A stretch of 64,000 nt of DNA, taken from Streptococcus oricebi. GTDB taxonomy: Bacteria; Bacillota; Bacilli; Lactobacillales; Streptococcaceae. The position numbers and the translations under genes were made by a program. Positions within the stretch are counted from its first letter, which is position 1. Each line of letters starts with the position of its first letter. Shown here in pieces: positions 51,984 to 62,239 of the stretch. Below the pieces are notes generated by a model that saw only the letters and a list, made by a program, of their open reading frames with translations, was not told the origin of the DNA and made no database searches. The stretch covers positions 232,228 to 296,227 of the forward strand of contig NZ_PRDG01000004.1 of NCBI RefSeq assembly GCF_017883985.1. The letters run 5' to 3'.

Positions 51984-52063
51984 AAAAAAGAGCACACAAT
52001 CCACACTCGCTTAGGGCTGCTGGATTCCTCCCCTGACCCACTTCACGCAGAACTGTTGCTCCA
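51984..52063 (-). ncRNA. ffs: Signal recognition particle RNA (small, 4.5S-type)
   Basis: The minus strand contains GTTCTGCGTGAAG, GGGTCAGGGGAGGAATCCAG and AGCAGCCCTAAGCGAG, the conserved Ffh-binding loop of SRP RNA with its symmetric internal loop. GAGCA at the 5' end pairs with TGCTC at the 3' end, followed by TTTTTTT. TATAAT at 52070-52075 provides the -10. It lies downstream of tadA, as in other streptococci. Ends are approximate. Confidence 0.9.
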
Positions 52064-52101
52064 ATATTTATTATAACATAAAATAGAAGGGAAGCCAAGC
52101 C

Positions 52102-52656
52102 TTATTTTTTCCTTTTCAAAAAAGCTAGGGCCAGTAAGCAAAAGATGAGGCCCAAGCTTGCTGGCAAGACAATGGTCAAGCCTGCCGAGCCACTATCCAA
52201 GTAAGACCAAAGCATTTTCAGAAAGGCCGTCGCAATCAAAATCAAGCCGACCAACTTCCAGCTATGGAGCCAAGCTGCCCTCACGATTAGGATAAAAAAG
52301 CTGACGACCAGAAAGGTAAAAAGATATTCTTTAATACTCCAAGTCGCCTGCAGAAACTGGCGTTCATAGGTCAAAAACTCCTCGACCAAGGTCGGAGTTT
52401 GGCTGGGCACTGGAAACCAAATCATGCTGGTAAAGAGGGCAAAAATGCTAGCTGTGATTCCGACTAGCTGCCTCTTATAGGAAAAGTAGATGATTGGCAC
52501 AATCAAAATAGGCCGGATATACCAGCTCAAGAGATTTTGATGACGCTCAAAGGCCCAGGTTTGAAAGGGAATATTTTTGACTAAAAACAAGGCAAATACT
52601 AAACTTAAAAGCAAAAAGCAAGCTGCTAGTAAGATGTGCTTGGTCCTGTTTTTCAT
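52102..52656 (-). CDS. Polytopic membrane protein downstream of tadA
   Basis: 184 residues with five or six predicted transmembrane helices (HILLAACFLLLSLVFALFLV; LSWYIRPILIVPIIYFSY; LFTFLVVSFFILIVRAAW; LVGLILIATAFLKMLW; LTIVLPASLGLIFCLLAL) and a basic end KRKK. No family recognised. It overlaps the tadA stop by 4 bp, hence translational coupling. Confidence 0.7.
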   Translation of the reverse strand: MKNRTKHILLAACFLLLSLVFALFLVKNIPFQTWAFERHQNLLSWYIRPILIVPIIYFSYKRQLVGITASIFALFTSMIWFPVPSQTPTLVEEFLTYERQFLQATWSIKEYLFTFLVVSFFILIVRAAWLHSWKLVGLILIATAFLKMLWSYLDSGSAGLTIVLPASLGLIFCLLALAFLKRKK

Positions 52657-53123
52657 TTTTTCTTCCTCCGCTGACGGAAAAAATCTTGCATGATTTTGGC
52701 ACAGTCTTCCTCTAAAACTCCTGATTCGACCTGGACCCGGTGATTGAGCCGCTCGTCGGTCAAAATGTCATAGAGACTACCTGCCGCCCCGAACTTTTGA
52801 TTTTTAGCCCCATAAATAACCTGAGGAATGCGAGCTAGGCCGATAGCACCGCTACACATGACACAGGGCTCAATGGTGACAAAAAGGGTCGTATCCAGCA
52901 AGCGCCAGCTCTTTTCATGTGCATTGGCCTCCTCAATAGCCATAATCTCTGCATGCATGACCGCCCGCTCCAGCTCCTCACGCGCATTGTGGCCCCGCCC
53001 GATAATCTGGCCGTCCTTGACAAGGACGCAACCAATGGGAATCTCATCGTGACTAAGGGCAAGCTCCGCCTCACGCAGGGCCTCACGCATAAAGGCTTCT
53101 TTTTCTTCTTGTGTGTAATTCAT
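52653..53123 (-). CDS. tadA: tRNA-specific adenosine deaminase
   Basis: 156 residues. The zinc-site motif HAEIMAI (His/Glu) and PCVMCSGAIGLARI (PCxxC) mark the cytidine/adenosine deaminase fold; NAREELERAVMHAE and YGAKNQKFGAAGSL are TadA features. It makes inosine at position 34 of tRNA-Arg(ACG). In related streptococci it lies next to purA; here an Mrr-like gene intervenes. Confidence 0.95.
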   Translation of the reverse strand: MNYTQEEKEAFMREALREAELALSHDEIPIGCVLVKDGQIIGRGHNAREELERAVMHAEIMAIEEANAHEKSWRLLDTTLFVTIEPCVMCSGAIGLARIPQVIYGAKNQKFGAAGSLYDILTDERLNHRVQVESGVLEEDCAKIMQDFFRQRRKKK

Positions 53124-53125
53124 AT

Positions 53126-54031
53126 TTATTTATTTTCTGATTGATAAAAATCACCTAGCTCATAAGTCACAACTTCTCTAACATGTAACTTGTAGCGCGC
53201 CACTAAATCACAAATATCATCACCATTGATAAGAGTAATTACACGTGTTCCAAGACGAGACGCTTCCACTGCTCCCTTACTAAAATCAGAAGTAGTGATA
53301 AAAATTCCATATTCCGCATTATGTTTGTCCATAGCTCCCCTAAACTTATCAATTTCTGGTGCCTGAATATTTCTCTCCCATCTTTTTGCTTGAATTGCCA
53401 CTCTATTTGTTCGAAAGTCATCTTTACTAGTGATATATCCAAAACCATCCAAACCACCATCGTTGGTGTAGCTTACCCCAATTTTATTATCAATTTTCAC
53501 TCCCATTTCCTTAACAAGCGCCCGAGAAAACTCCTCAAATTTCTCAGGGGACATAGCCTTCAAAGCATTCGATAATTGAATGCGCCAGTCCGCCTCTTTA
53601 TCGTCCTTCATTTCAGAAATAACTTCTTGTACTGCTCCATTCGACTTATTGTTTGCATTTTTTACGCTTTTCCATAGCGGTCTTGCCTCAAATTGTACTT
53701 GCTTGCCAAAATCTGCAGATAAGTTTACTTTCCGTCCTAAATCTGTTAATTCAAAATTTGCAAGCCTTGGTTTGTTGACATAACCTAAAAGGATTAGATT
53801 TTTTATTGCAAAGTTAAATACGTAGTGACTGGGATGGTATTCATTTCCGCTTCTTCCTGAGATTTTAACTTCATCAAAGAAAGCCTCAGAAATCCCATTA
53901 TTTGCTAATCTTATAGAATTCATTAGTTCGTTTTTTGTAGCATATCCTCCTAACTCCTTTAAATGCTGAATAATCTCTACAATCATAATTCGTTCTTGTT
54001 CACTCCGTGACATTTTATCGAATTCCGTCAT
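53126..54031 (-). CDS. Mrr-like restriction endonuclease
   Basis: 301 residues. The N-terminal winged helix of the Mrr_N type (about 15-95, IIQHLKELGGYATKNELMNSI) is followed by an Mrr catalytic domain (about 150-285) with FEEFSRALVKEMG, GGLDGFGYI carrying the acidic residue, and VAIQAKRW, giving D...QxK. FITTSDFSKGA is also typical. Mrr enzymes cut DNA with foreign methylation. No methyltransferase is adjacent, consistent with a type IV enzyme. The gene is markedly AT-rich and inserted between tadA and purA, suggesting acquisition. Confidence 0.88.
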   Translation of the reverse strand: MTEFDKMSRSEQERIMIVEIIQHLKELGGYATKNELMNSIRLANNGISEAFFDEVKISGRSGNEYHPSHYVFNFAIKNLILLGYVNKPRLANFELTDLGRKVNLSADFGKQVQFEARPLWKSVKNANNKSNGAVQEVISEMKDDKEADWRIQLSNALKAMSPEKFEEFSRALVKEMGVKIDNKIGVSYTNDGGLDGFGYITSKDDFRTNRVAIQAKRWERNIQAPEIDKFRGAMDKHNAEYGIFITTSDFSKGAVEASRLGTRVITLINGDDICDLVARYKLHVREVVTYELGDFYQSENK

Positions 54032-54190
54032 TTTACTCCATACCCCTCTTTTCTATTTACTATAACCATTATAAAAAATTTCCAATAAAAAAGCCATTGA
54101 AGAATCAACGACTTGAAAATTTTTATTAGACATGAACAAGCTACAGCGTAACTTCTTATCCACAGCTTAAAAAGAGCCGTCAGACTCTTT

Positions 54191-55637
<1,447 letters not shown>

Positions 55638-55643
55638 CCTTCT

Positions 55644-55672
55644 ATTATAAGAGAATTTTAGCTTTTTTTCAA
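55644..55672 (-). promoter_or_regulatory. Promoter of purA leader
   Basis: TTGAAA and TATAAT spaced 17 bp on the minus strand, about 170 bp upstream of the purA ATG. Confidence 0.7.
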
Positions 55673-55821
55673 GGTGCTACCCTGGGCTGGCTAAGAAAAT
55701 GATTACAAAAAAGCTAAATGAGTTAAAAATATCTGTTTTTCCGCTTAAATGAATTTATTAAAGATGAAAACGTTCGGAAATCCTTGATAAACGTAGCGAA
55801 AATTTGTTTTCCGGCCCTTTT

Positions 55822-55827
55822 TATAAT
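55822..55827 (+). promoter_or_regulatory. -10 element of gshF
   Basis: TATAAT 40 bp before the gshF ATG. No clear -35 is seen. The remaining ~150 bp between it and the purA promoter hold nothing recognisable. Confidence 0.4.
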
Positions 55828-55867
55828 AGACTTATAGTCAAAGACTACAAGAGACTGGGGATTAAGC

Positions 55868-58126
55868 ATGACAACCAACCAACTACTACAAAAACTAGCC
55901 AAGACAGCTCCCATTTTAGAAGCTAGTTTTGGGCTAGAGCGCGAGGGCCTACGAGTAAAAAGAGACGGTCAGCTGACCCAAAGCCAGCATCCTCGCAATC
56001 TAGGCTCCCGCAACTTTCACCCCTACATTCAGACCGACTTTAGCGAGCAACAACTAGAATTTATCACGCCCGCCACCACTTCCAGCAAGGAAGCCCTGCG
56101 AATCCTGGGAGCCATTACCGATGTTAGCCAGCGTAGCCTAGAGCCAGACGAACAAATTTGGCCCTTGTCCATGCCACCAAAACTGGAAGAAAAAGATATC
56201 CAAATCGCCCAGCTCGATGATGAATTTGAGCTTAACTACCGCCACTATCTGGCCCAAAAATACGGCAAGAAACTTCAAGCCATCTCGGGTATCCACTATA
56301 ATTTCGGCCTGGGAGCAGACCTGCTCCAGCAAATCTTTGAGCAGAGCCAGGAGACCGATTTTAGCCAGTTCAAAAACCAGCTTTACCTCAAACTGGCCCG
56401 CAACTTCCTTCGCTACCGCTGGCTCTTTACCTACCTCTACGGAGCAGCCCCTCTGGCTGAAGCAGGCTTTTTAACTAGCGATATTTCCCAGCCCGTCCGC
56501 TCTTTTCGCAATAGTCAGCTAGGCTATGTCAATGAGAGCGACCTCCACTTCCCCTATACTTCACTAGAGGCCTATATCACTAGCATTGAAAACTATGTCC
56601 AGCAGGAAAGGTTGATTGCCGAGAAGGAATGCTATGCCCCTGTCCGCTTTCGGGGACAAAAGAAAAATCGCGACTACCTCAGTCAGGGAGTGACCTACCT
56701 CGAATTTCGCTCTTTTGACCTCAATCCCTTTGAGGCTTTGGGCATAAACCAAGAGACTTTGGATAGCGTCCACCTGCTCCTCTTGGCCCTGCTCTGGCTA
56801 GATGATTCAGAGGAGACCGTCACAGAAGACTTGACCCAAGCCCAGCAAATCAATAACCAGGTTGCCCTCAGTCACCCCCTCTCTCCCCTACCAGAGCAAG
56901 CCCAGGCCCAACCACTTATCACTGCCCTGGACCAGCTGATCCAGCATTTCCAGCTAGATAGCTACTACCAGGACCTAGTCCAGCAAATCAAAAGGGCCCT
57001 GCAAGACCCTAGAGAGACCCTGGCTGGCAAACTCCTCCCCCATATCGACAACCAGTCCCTCCAAGCCTTTGGCCAAAAGCAAGCCCAGGTCTATCATGAC
57101 TATGCCTGGCAAGCCCCCTATGCCCTAAAGGGCTATGAGGGAATGGAGCTTTCCACCCAGATGCTACTCTTTGATGTCATTCAAAAGGGACTTTCCTTTG
57201 AAATTCTGGACGAGGAGGACCAGTTCCTCAAACTCTGGCACAAGGACCATATCGAGTATGTCAAAAACGGCAATATGACCTCCAAGGACGATTACGTCAT
57301 GCCCCTAGCCATGGCCAATAAAACCGTAACCAAGAAAATCTTAGCTGCAGCAGGCTTTCGCGTTCCCCAAGGGGCCGAATTTAGCCAGTTAGGTCCAGCC
57401 CTTGCCTACTTCTCTAGAATCAAGGACCAAGCTATCGTTGTCAAGCCCAAGTCTACCAACTTTGGCCTGGGAATTTCAATTTTCCAAGAAGCTGCTAGCT
57501 ATGAAGCCTATCAAAAAGCCTTGGAATTGGCCTTTTCTGAGGATAGCTCTGTCCTGGTTGAGGAATTTATCCCTGGGACCGAATACCGTTTCTTTATCCT
57601 AGATGGAAAGTGTGAAGCAGTCCTACTGCGCCTAGCAGCCAATGTCCAGGGAGACGGTCAAAAGACCATCAGAGAACTGGTTGAGCAAAAAAATGCCAAT
57701 CCCCTTAGGGGGAGCGACCACCGCTCTCCCTTGGAAAAAATTCAGCTCGGGCCAATCGAGCAACTCATGCTCCAACAGCAGGGCTATCAAGCAGAGGATG
57801 TCCTAGAAAAGGGAGTCACTGTTTACCTGCGAGGCAACTCCAATATCTCAACCGGTGGCGACTCGGTCGATGTGACCGAGGATATGCACCCTTCCTATAA
57901 GGAACTAGCTGCCCAAATGGCTCAGGCCATGAAGGTTTGGGCCTGCGGGGTTGACCTTATCATTCCCGATAGTAGCCTCGCTGCCAGCAAAGAGGAACCT
58001 CACTCCACCTGTATCGAGCTTAACTTCAACCCCTCCATGTACATGCACACCTACTGCGCCCAAGGACCTGGCCAAGCCTTGACTCCAAAAATCCTGGCCA
58101 AACTCTTTCCAGAATTAGAAGAATAA
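55868..58126 (+). CDS. gshF: Bifunctional glutathione synthetase GshF (GshAB)
   Basis: 752 residues. N-terminal gamma-glutamylcysteine ligase (about 1-450) with LEASFGLEREGLR, TDFSEQQLEFITP, SGIHYNFGLG and YLEFRSFDLNPF. The C-terminal ATP-grasp domain (about 470-750) has VVKPKSTNFGLGI, LVEEFIPGTEYRFFIL and CIELNFNPSMYMHTYC. It makes glutathione from Glu, Cys and Gly in a single protein, typical of streptococci. Single gene with a strong terminator. Confidence 0.96.
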   Translation: MTTNQLLQKLAKTAPILEASFGLEREGLRVKRDGQLTQSQHPRNLGSRNFHPYIQTDFSEQQLEFITPATTSSKEALRILGAITDVSQRSLEPDEQIWPLSMPPKLEEKDIQIAQLDDEFELNYRHYLAQKYGKKLQAISGIHYNFGLGADLLQQIFEQSQETDFSQFKNQLYLKLARNFLRYRWLFTYLYGAAPLAEAGFLTSDISQPVRSFRNSQLGYVNESDLHFPYTSLEAYITSIENYVQQERLIAEKECYAPVRFRGQKKNRDYLSQGVTYLEFRSFDLNPFEALGINQETLDSVHLLLLALLWLDDSEETVTEDLTQAQQINNQVALSHPLSPLPEQAQAQPLITALDQLIQHFQLDSYYQDLVQQIKRALQDPRETLAGKLLPHIDNQSLQAFGQKQAQVYHDYAWQAPYALKGYEGMELSTQMLLFDVIQKGLSFEILDEEDQFLKLWHKDHIEYVKNGNMTSKDDYVMPLAMANKTVTKKILAAAGFRVPQGAEFSQLGPALAYFSRIKDQAIVVKPKSTNFGLGISIFQEAASYEAYQKALELAFSEDSSVLVEEFIPGTEYRFFILDGKCEAVLLRLAANVQGDGQKTIRELVEQKNANPLRGSDHRSPLEKIQLGPIEQLMLQQQGYQAEDVLEKGVTVYLRGNSNISTGGDSVDVTEDMHPSYKELAAQMAQAMKVWACGVDLIIPDSSLAASKEEPHSTCIELNFNPSMYMHTYCAQGPGQALTPKILAKLFPELEE

Positions 58127-58130
58127 GCTA

Positions 58131-58183
58131 AAACCCACACGACAAACCACCATTTTTAGGACATTTGCAGTGTGGGTTTTTAC
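58131..58183 (+). terminator. Terminator of gshF
   Basis: AACCCACAC and GTGTGGGTT arms with a 29-base loop, then TTT. Confidence 0.6.
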
Positions 58184-58261
58184 TTGGCTTGATGAGGCGG
58201 ACAGCTAAGTGACTAAGACTAGGCCTCTACTCCTAAAGATATAAGCCGACCTAAAGTAGAA

Positions 58262-58293
58262 AAAGACAGAAAGTTTTAAAAACTTTCTGTCTT
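58262..58293. terminator. Terminator of the essC-linked gene cluster
   Basis: AAAGACAGAAAGTTTT and AAAACTTTCTGTCTTT form a long near-perfect stem 16 bp beyond the last T7SS gene. Confidence 0.75.
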
Positions 58294-58309
58294 TGACTAG
58301 GAAATCTTC

Positions 58310-58663
58310 CTAGGGTAGCCGTTGTTTATCTAAATCAACTTGTTTTTGAGCGAAGCGCTTGGCATTAGCTCGTTTGTCTGCCTCCGAGATAACATGAGGC
58401 ATGGTATATTTGATATTGCGAGCCAGTTCCGCGTCCATGGTCTGAATTTCATCGGCCATACTATTGAGGAACTGGTCCAAAGAATCCACTGTCGATTCTA
58501 AAGTTTGACTAAGTTCCTTGGCCTCTTTTGTGGCCGTTGAAAAGCTCTCTGTCGCGCTGGAGTCAATCAAGTCTGAAGCGTTATCCTTCAGATTTTCTCC
58601 TACCGCCTTAAAGGAGGCTTTAACCCCTTTCATTTTCTCGGGGGTAATACGTTTTCTTGACAT
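58310..58663 (-). CDS. Small helical T7SS-cluster protein
   Basis: 117 residues, highly charged, helical, with coiled-coil character (KELSQTLESTVDSLDQFLNSM). No signal peptide and no W-x-G turn. It is the last gene before a strong terminator, 46 bp after the membrane-anchored protein gene. Size and helical content resemble WXG100/LXG-partner proteins, so it may be a chaperone or secreted small substrate. Family not certain. Confidence 0.6.
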   Translation of the reverse strand: MSRKRITPEKMKGVKASFKAVGENLKDNASDLIDSSATESFSTATKEAKELSQTLESTVDSLDQFLNSMADEIQTMDAELARNIKYTMPHVISEADKRANAKRFAQKQVDLDKQRLP

Positions 58664-58709
58664 AAGGTTCTCCCTTTCTTTAGTATTTTTAATTTATTTG
58701 GTGAACTTT

Positions 58710-59699
58710 CTATTTTGTAAGCTCCGGATGAGCTTTAAGCCAGGCTTGGTAGTCCTGATAACTGCGAATCGGAGTGTCTGTAACAATAGGGTCTCCCCCT
58801 TTCTCTGAATTTCGTAACACTCCATACACCTCTAAGACTTCCTCTCCCTTGGGCGCAAACCAATAAAGTAACTGATTGGCCCACTCTTCCTCAGATACCC
58901 GGTCTGGACGAGGATATAAAACCCAGTCCTCCTTGAGTTTAGTTTCAAGCTCAGGGTAGTCCGCAAAGAGATTAACATTGGTATTGAGGACACTCCCTTT
59001 GTAATCAGATGCTTCAACAGTTCCGCCTAAAGTATAGATTCCCTCTCCGACGGCTTTGTTAACGACTTTGTTAAAGGTTGTCCAATTTAGAGGATACCGC
59101 AAGGGAGAAAAAGAAACATTTGCTTTATAGGCTTTAAACTTTTCTGGTGCAGCCTCTAACTTCTTGGTCTTTAAATTATAAAAAAAGTTTTTTCTTGTCT
59201 TTGTTACCTGTTGACCACTAATTTTCTTGCCTCCTAACCAAGCATATTCTTGATTCTTATAATAGACCATTCGATAATAGGCGGACGGGACATAGTCCGG
59301 GGCTTGGTCTCGAAAGAGCTGGTAGAGGTCAACCTTGCTTTCCTGATAATTTTTATCTAAATCATAAAGAACAAGATGATAGTATTCCCCCTTACGTTGG
59401 GTATGAGACTGTACTTCTTTTCCACCAACTTCTCTTTCAAATTTTCCCTCAATACTAGCTACATAGCGTCCACCTAGATCTCCATCATGCCCATAACCTT
59501 CCGAAGAAACCTTCGGATCATACAATACATACTTGCCTTCCTTATCTAGGGGCTGATAGACCTTTTTGATGTCATCCTTTTTTCGAATATAGTAGGTCAC
59601 CTTGTTTGAGATTTGATACAAATAGAAACCAACAAGTGTAAGGAGAAGGAGAAGGAGGATAACTGAAATCCGAATGATGAAACTCTTATTTATCTTCAT
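58710..59699 (-). CDS. Membrane-anchored extracellular protein in T7SS cluster
   Basis: 329 residues from ATG 59699 (MKINKSFII); a longer in-frame start lies within the upstream gene. It has an N-terminal transmembrane helix (about 8-28) and then a large extracytoplasmic domain with alternating strands (YYHLVLYDLDKN; YYRMVYYKNQEYAWLGGKK; GEGIYTLGGTVEASD). No family recognised. It begins 10 bp after the 714-residue protein gene. An outward-facing immunity protein or receptor for that protein would fit, as with TipC-type immunity, but this is inference. Confidence 0.6.
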   Translation of the reverse strand: MKINKSFIIRISVILLLLLLTLVGFYLYQISNKVTYYIRKKDDIKKVYQPLDKEGKYVLYDPKVSSEGYGHDGDLGGRYVASIEGKFEREVGGKEVQSHTQRKGEYYHLVLYDLDKNYQESKVDLYQLFRDQAPDYVPSAYYRMVYYKNQEYAWLGGKKISGQQVTKTRKNFFYNLKTKKLEAAPEKFKAYKANVSFSPLRYPLNWTTFNKVVNKAVGEGIYTLGGTVEASDYKGSVLNTNVNLFADYPELETKLKEDWVLYPRPDRVSEEEWANQLLYWFAPKGEEVLEVYGVLRNSEKGGDPIVTDTPIRSYQDYQAWLKAHPELTK

Positions 59700-59709
59700 A
59701 CCTTCCCCC

Positions 59710-61854
59710 CTAGTTCTTCCCTCTACCAAATAGAAATTTATCAAAGGAGCTACGACTATCATTGGTATAGTGTTCATCTAATCCTGCTGGATAGTTTGGA
59801 TTACTATCTTTCCCTATCATATCGCCAATTACCTTACTATAGTTGTCATAGCCAATATCGGCTAGACTATCCTTGCTGCTACCGGCGAAAAAGTTATGGA
59901 TTTTCTTTGTGTAGCCCTCTGGTGCATTCTTCCAATCCTTGTATGCTTTCATTTCATTATCAAATTTTCGTAATTCTTTCTCAGCCTCTTCAAATCTTTT
60001 ATCTACGTTCGTAGACTGACTATCCATATAAGCCTGACGATAGATATCTCCACGCAGTCCATTGTCCTCCAAATCCTTGGTTCTTAAGTGGGCCCCTAAA
60101 TCGTAGTTTGGAGTATAGGTCGAACTGTCTACTTTGCCCTCCTTATCAATGGTATAACCACCGGCATCGGTCACATTGGATTGAACTTCTAATTCCTTAG
60201 CTTCAATCTTCTTATCCAGCTCATTGGACTCGACAAAGTAATCCAAAATATTTTTTCCAATCCCGACAGTATTACCTGCGAGTTTAGAGTACTTGTCATC
60301 CGATAGACCTGCTCCCTCTTTGATTATATCAAGCGTAGCCTGTCCCTGATCATCTGACTGAATAGAAGTCTCTACAATGCCAATTAAAGCATTAAGGGCT
60401 GGGTCTTTGATGAAACTTTTTCCGATGTTATAAGCCTTCTCTGCCCACAAATTCTCCTTCTTATTCCTAAAGTCTTCTAGTTCTTTCAAATTACTCGCAT
60501 TTTTTATATCACTAACATTATTATAATGCTTGGCACTGACATCTGTAGAACTTGCTCCATATCGACTTAGCTGGGTAAAAGAAAGTTCGTTGCCAACTAA
60601 CTTTAAACTCCCTTTTTTAAGAAGTGCATAAGAGGTAGTATAGGTCTCATCGTGATAACCACCATTCATATTCGGTACTCGTAAAGTAGTTGTCTGAGGC
60701 CCGAACTGGCTCGTCGTCATATATTGATAGAGAGTGTTTAACTTCCCATAGCGCTGGATAATGCGATTAAGGGTGCTAAGGGCAAGTTGATTTTCCTTAC
60801 TAGTTATCTGCTGGTACCAAGCTTTATAAGCCTCTGGACTAGAGCCTGCTCCAGGCATTGGAGGATAGAGCCCCTCCGCCTGGGCAGAGAGCCCTTTGAC
60901 AATGTCGTCGGTCGCAGCTGATAGTTTGGCCGCATAGATATTCACATAACCTTTGTCATGCTGCCCTACCATATTCATAAAGGCTTCGACATTAGGGAGT
61001 TCACCATCCCCGTTCTCTGCATTGACAATCTCTTGATAGACTCTCTGAGCCAAAATGACCATAACAGGCTTATTAACATCATTCACTGGCGTTTGAGCTA
61101 TTTTCTCAAAGAACTTCTTCTTATCCTCTCCCTCACTGATAATCACACTAATCATCTTGGCATCGGCTTCATTTCTGATAACATCCAAATAATACAGTTT
61201 ATCCGCAGATAAAACCCCACTTCGGATACTGTTGAGAATGACTTTAGCGGAAACCAAGGTCAACCCTTGGGCAGCTTCGGTTTGGGCTTTCAAAGTTTGT
61301 AATTGGGCAATCACATCATTGAGGCCTGACTCAAAACTATCATGGGCGCTTTGAACACTATCGTGGATACGTTGACGAGTATTTGACTCATCCTGCAAGG
61401 CAGACTCCGCTGCTGTGACTATGCCATCAAGATTTACATCATCTATTTCTAAAAGTGCTGTAGCTGTATTCAAGGCATCCTGCAAGGACTTCTTCACATC
61501 ACTAATTTTGGTCGCCTGTTCACCGGTCAATTTAGACTTAACGGTTTCCACCCCACTGGCACTAGTCCAGGCTTTTACATTAAAGCCTGCTCCTTTCAAG
61601 CTATCTGAGAGATTGGAAACTAAGGTCGCATAGGAACGGAGTGCCTCAGGTGCTTGGTCTAACACTTGACTTTGGAGTTGATTGAGCTTTTCTAAAAAAG
61701 CATTCAGCGCCTCCATTTCTGCTCCGTGAGTCTTAGCCGCAAAGGAGCGCTGTGTTTCATTTCCTGCTGCTTCGACAGAGTCGGCGAAGTTTTTGATAGC
61801 CGTACCTGCATCAGAAATTCCAGGTATGTTTTTTATTTTAATCGTATCTCCCAT
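59710..61854 (-). CDS. Large T7SS-linked protein, candidate secreted effector (LXG-like)
   Basis: 714 residues without a Sec signal. The first ~230 residues are helical and coiled-coil-like (NAFLEKLNQLQSQVLDQ; VAQLQTLKAQTEAAQGL-like region), resembling an LXG-type T7 targeting domain. A middle helical region follows (KFFEKIAQTPVNDVNKPVM) and a polar C-terminal region (about 560-714) rich in Asp, Lys and Tyr, ending RSSFDKFLFGRGKN. It sits two genes after essC and just before a membrane-anchored partner, as expected of a substrate. No enzymatic motif is recognised; a structural T7SS component is the alternative. Confidence 0.62.
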   Translation of the reverse strand: MGDTIKIKNIPGISDAGTAIKNFADSVEAAGNETQRSFAAKTHGAEMEALNAFLEKLNQLQSQVLDQAPEALRSYATLVSNLSDSLKGAGFNVKAWTSASGVETVKSKLTGEQATKISDVKKSLQDALNTATALLEIDDVNLDGIVTAAESALQDESNTRQRIHDSVQSAHDSFESGLNDVIAQLQTLKAQTEAAQGLTLVSAKVILNSIRSGVLSADKLYYLDVIRNEADAKMISVIISEGEDKKKFFEKIAQTPVNDVNKPVMVILAQRVYQEIVNAENGDGELPNVEAFMNMVGQHDKGYVNIYAAKLSAATDDIVKGLSAQAEGLYPPMPGAGSSPEAYKAWYQQITSKENQLALSTLNRIIQRYGKLNTLYQYMTTSQFGPQTTTLRVPNMNGGYHDETYTTSYALLKKGSLKLVGNELSFTQLSRYGASSTDVSAKHYNNVSDIKNASNLKELEDFRNKKENLWAEKAYNIGKSFIKDPALNALIGIVETSIQSDDQGQATLDIIKEGAGLSDDKYSKLAGNTVGIGKNILDYFVESNELDKKIEAKELEVQSNVTDAGGYTIDKEGKVDSSTYTPNYDLGAHLRTKDLEDNGLRGDIYRQAYMDSQSTNVDKRFEEAEKELRKFDNEMKAYKDWKNAPEGYTKKIHNFFAGSSKDSLADIGYDNYSKVIGDMIGKDSNPNYPAGLDEHYTNDSRSSFDKFLFGRGKN

Positions 61855-61857
61855 TGC

Positions 61858-62226
61858 TTAATCCTCCGCATAACGTAAATCTAAACTCAACCATTTAAGC
61901 TGGTCATTGTAGCCAGCAATTTGAATTCTAATTTGGTTAATCTTAGTCTGCAACTGCTCCAATACGGTTGTTTTTTGGGTATCAAACTGAGCAGTAGTTG
62001 TTGTTAAATTTTCCTTTTCATCTTCTGTTTCTTTTAGATAAGGAGTTCCTGCTAAATGATAAGTTGCCTTGATATTTTCATGGCTTTTCAACACATATTC
62101 AATAGATGTATTGGTTCCCGATAGGGTGCTGTGAGCACTTGTCAAAGCCTCAAGCTTTGCATTGGCAGCTGTTAGTTTGGCGTTCACAGCGTTAATTTTG
62201 CCCTGAACTTCTGCTTTTTTTACCAT
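61858..62226 (-). CDS. Helical T7SS accessory protein (DUF5082-like)
   Basis: 122 residues, two long helices with coiled-coil heptads (KINAVNAKLTAANAKLEAL; VLEQLQTKINQIRIQI) and a middle loop. From memory the pattern resembles DUF5082/YwqH-type proteins encoded before LXG toxins in Bacillus. It starts 13 bp after essC and ends 3 bp before the 714-residue protein gene. Likely a targeting partner of that protein. Confidence 0.65.
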   Translation of the reverse strand: MVKKAEVQGKINAVNAKLTAANAKLEALTSAHSTLSGTNTSIEYVLKSHENIKATYHLAGTPYLKETEDEKENLTTTTAQFDTQKTTVLEQLQTKINQIRIQIAGYNDQLKWLSLDLRYAED

Positions 62227-62239
62227 CTTCTTCCTTCCT

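Noticed and set aside
51892..52098. 68-residue minus-strand frame between pgi and the membrane protein
   Set aside because: It lies over the SRP RNA, its -10 element and terminator; the encoded peptide has no family features.
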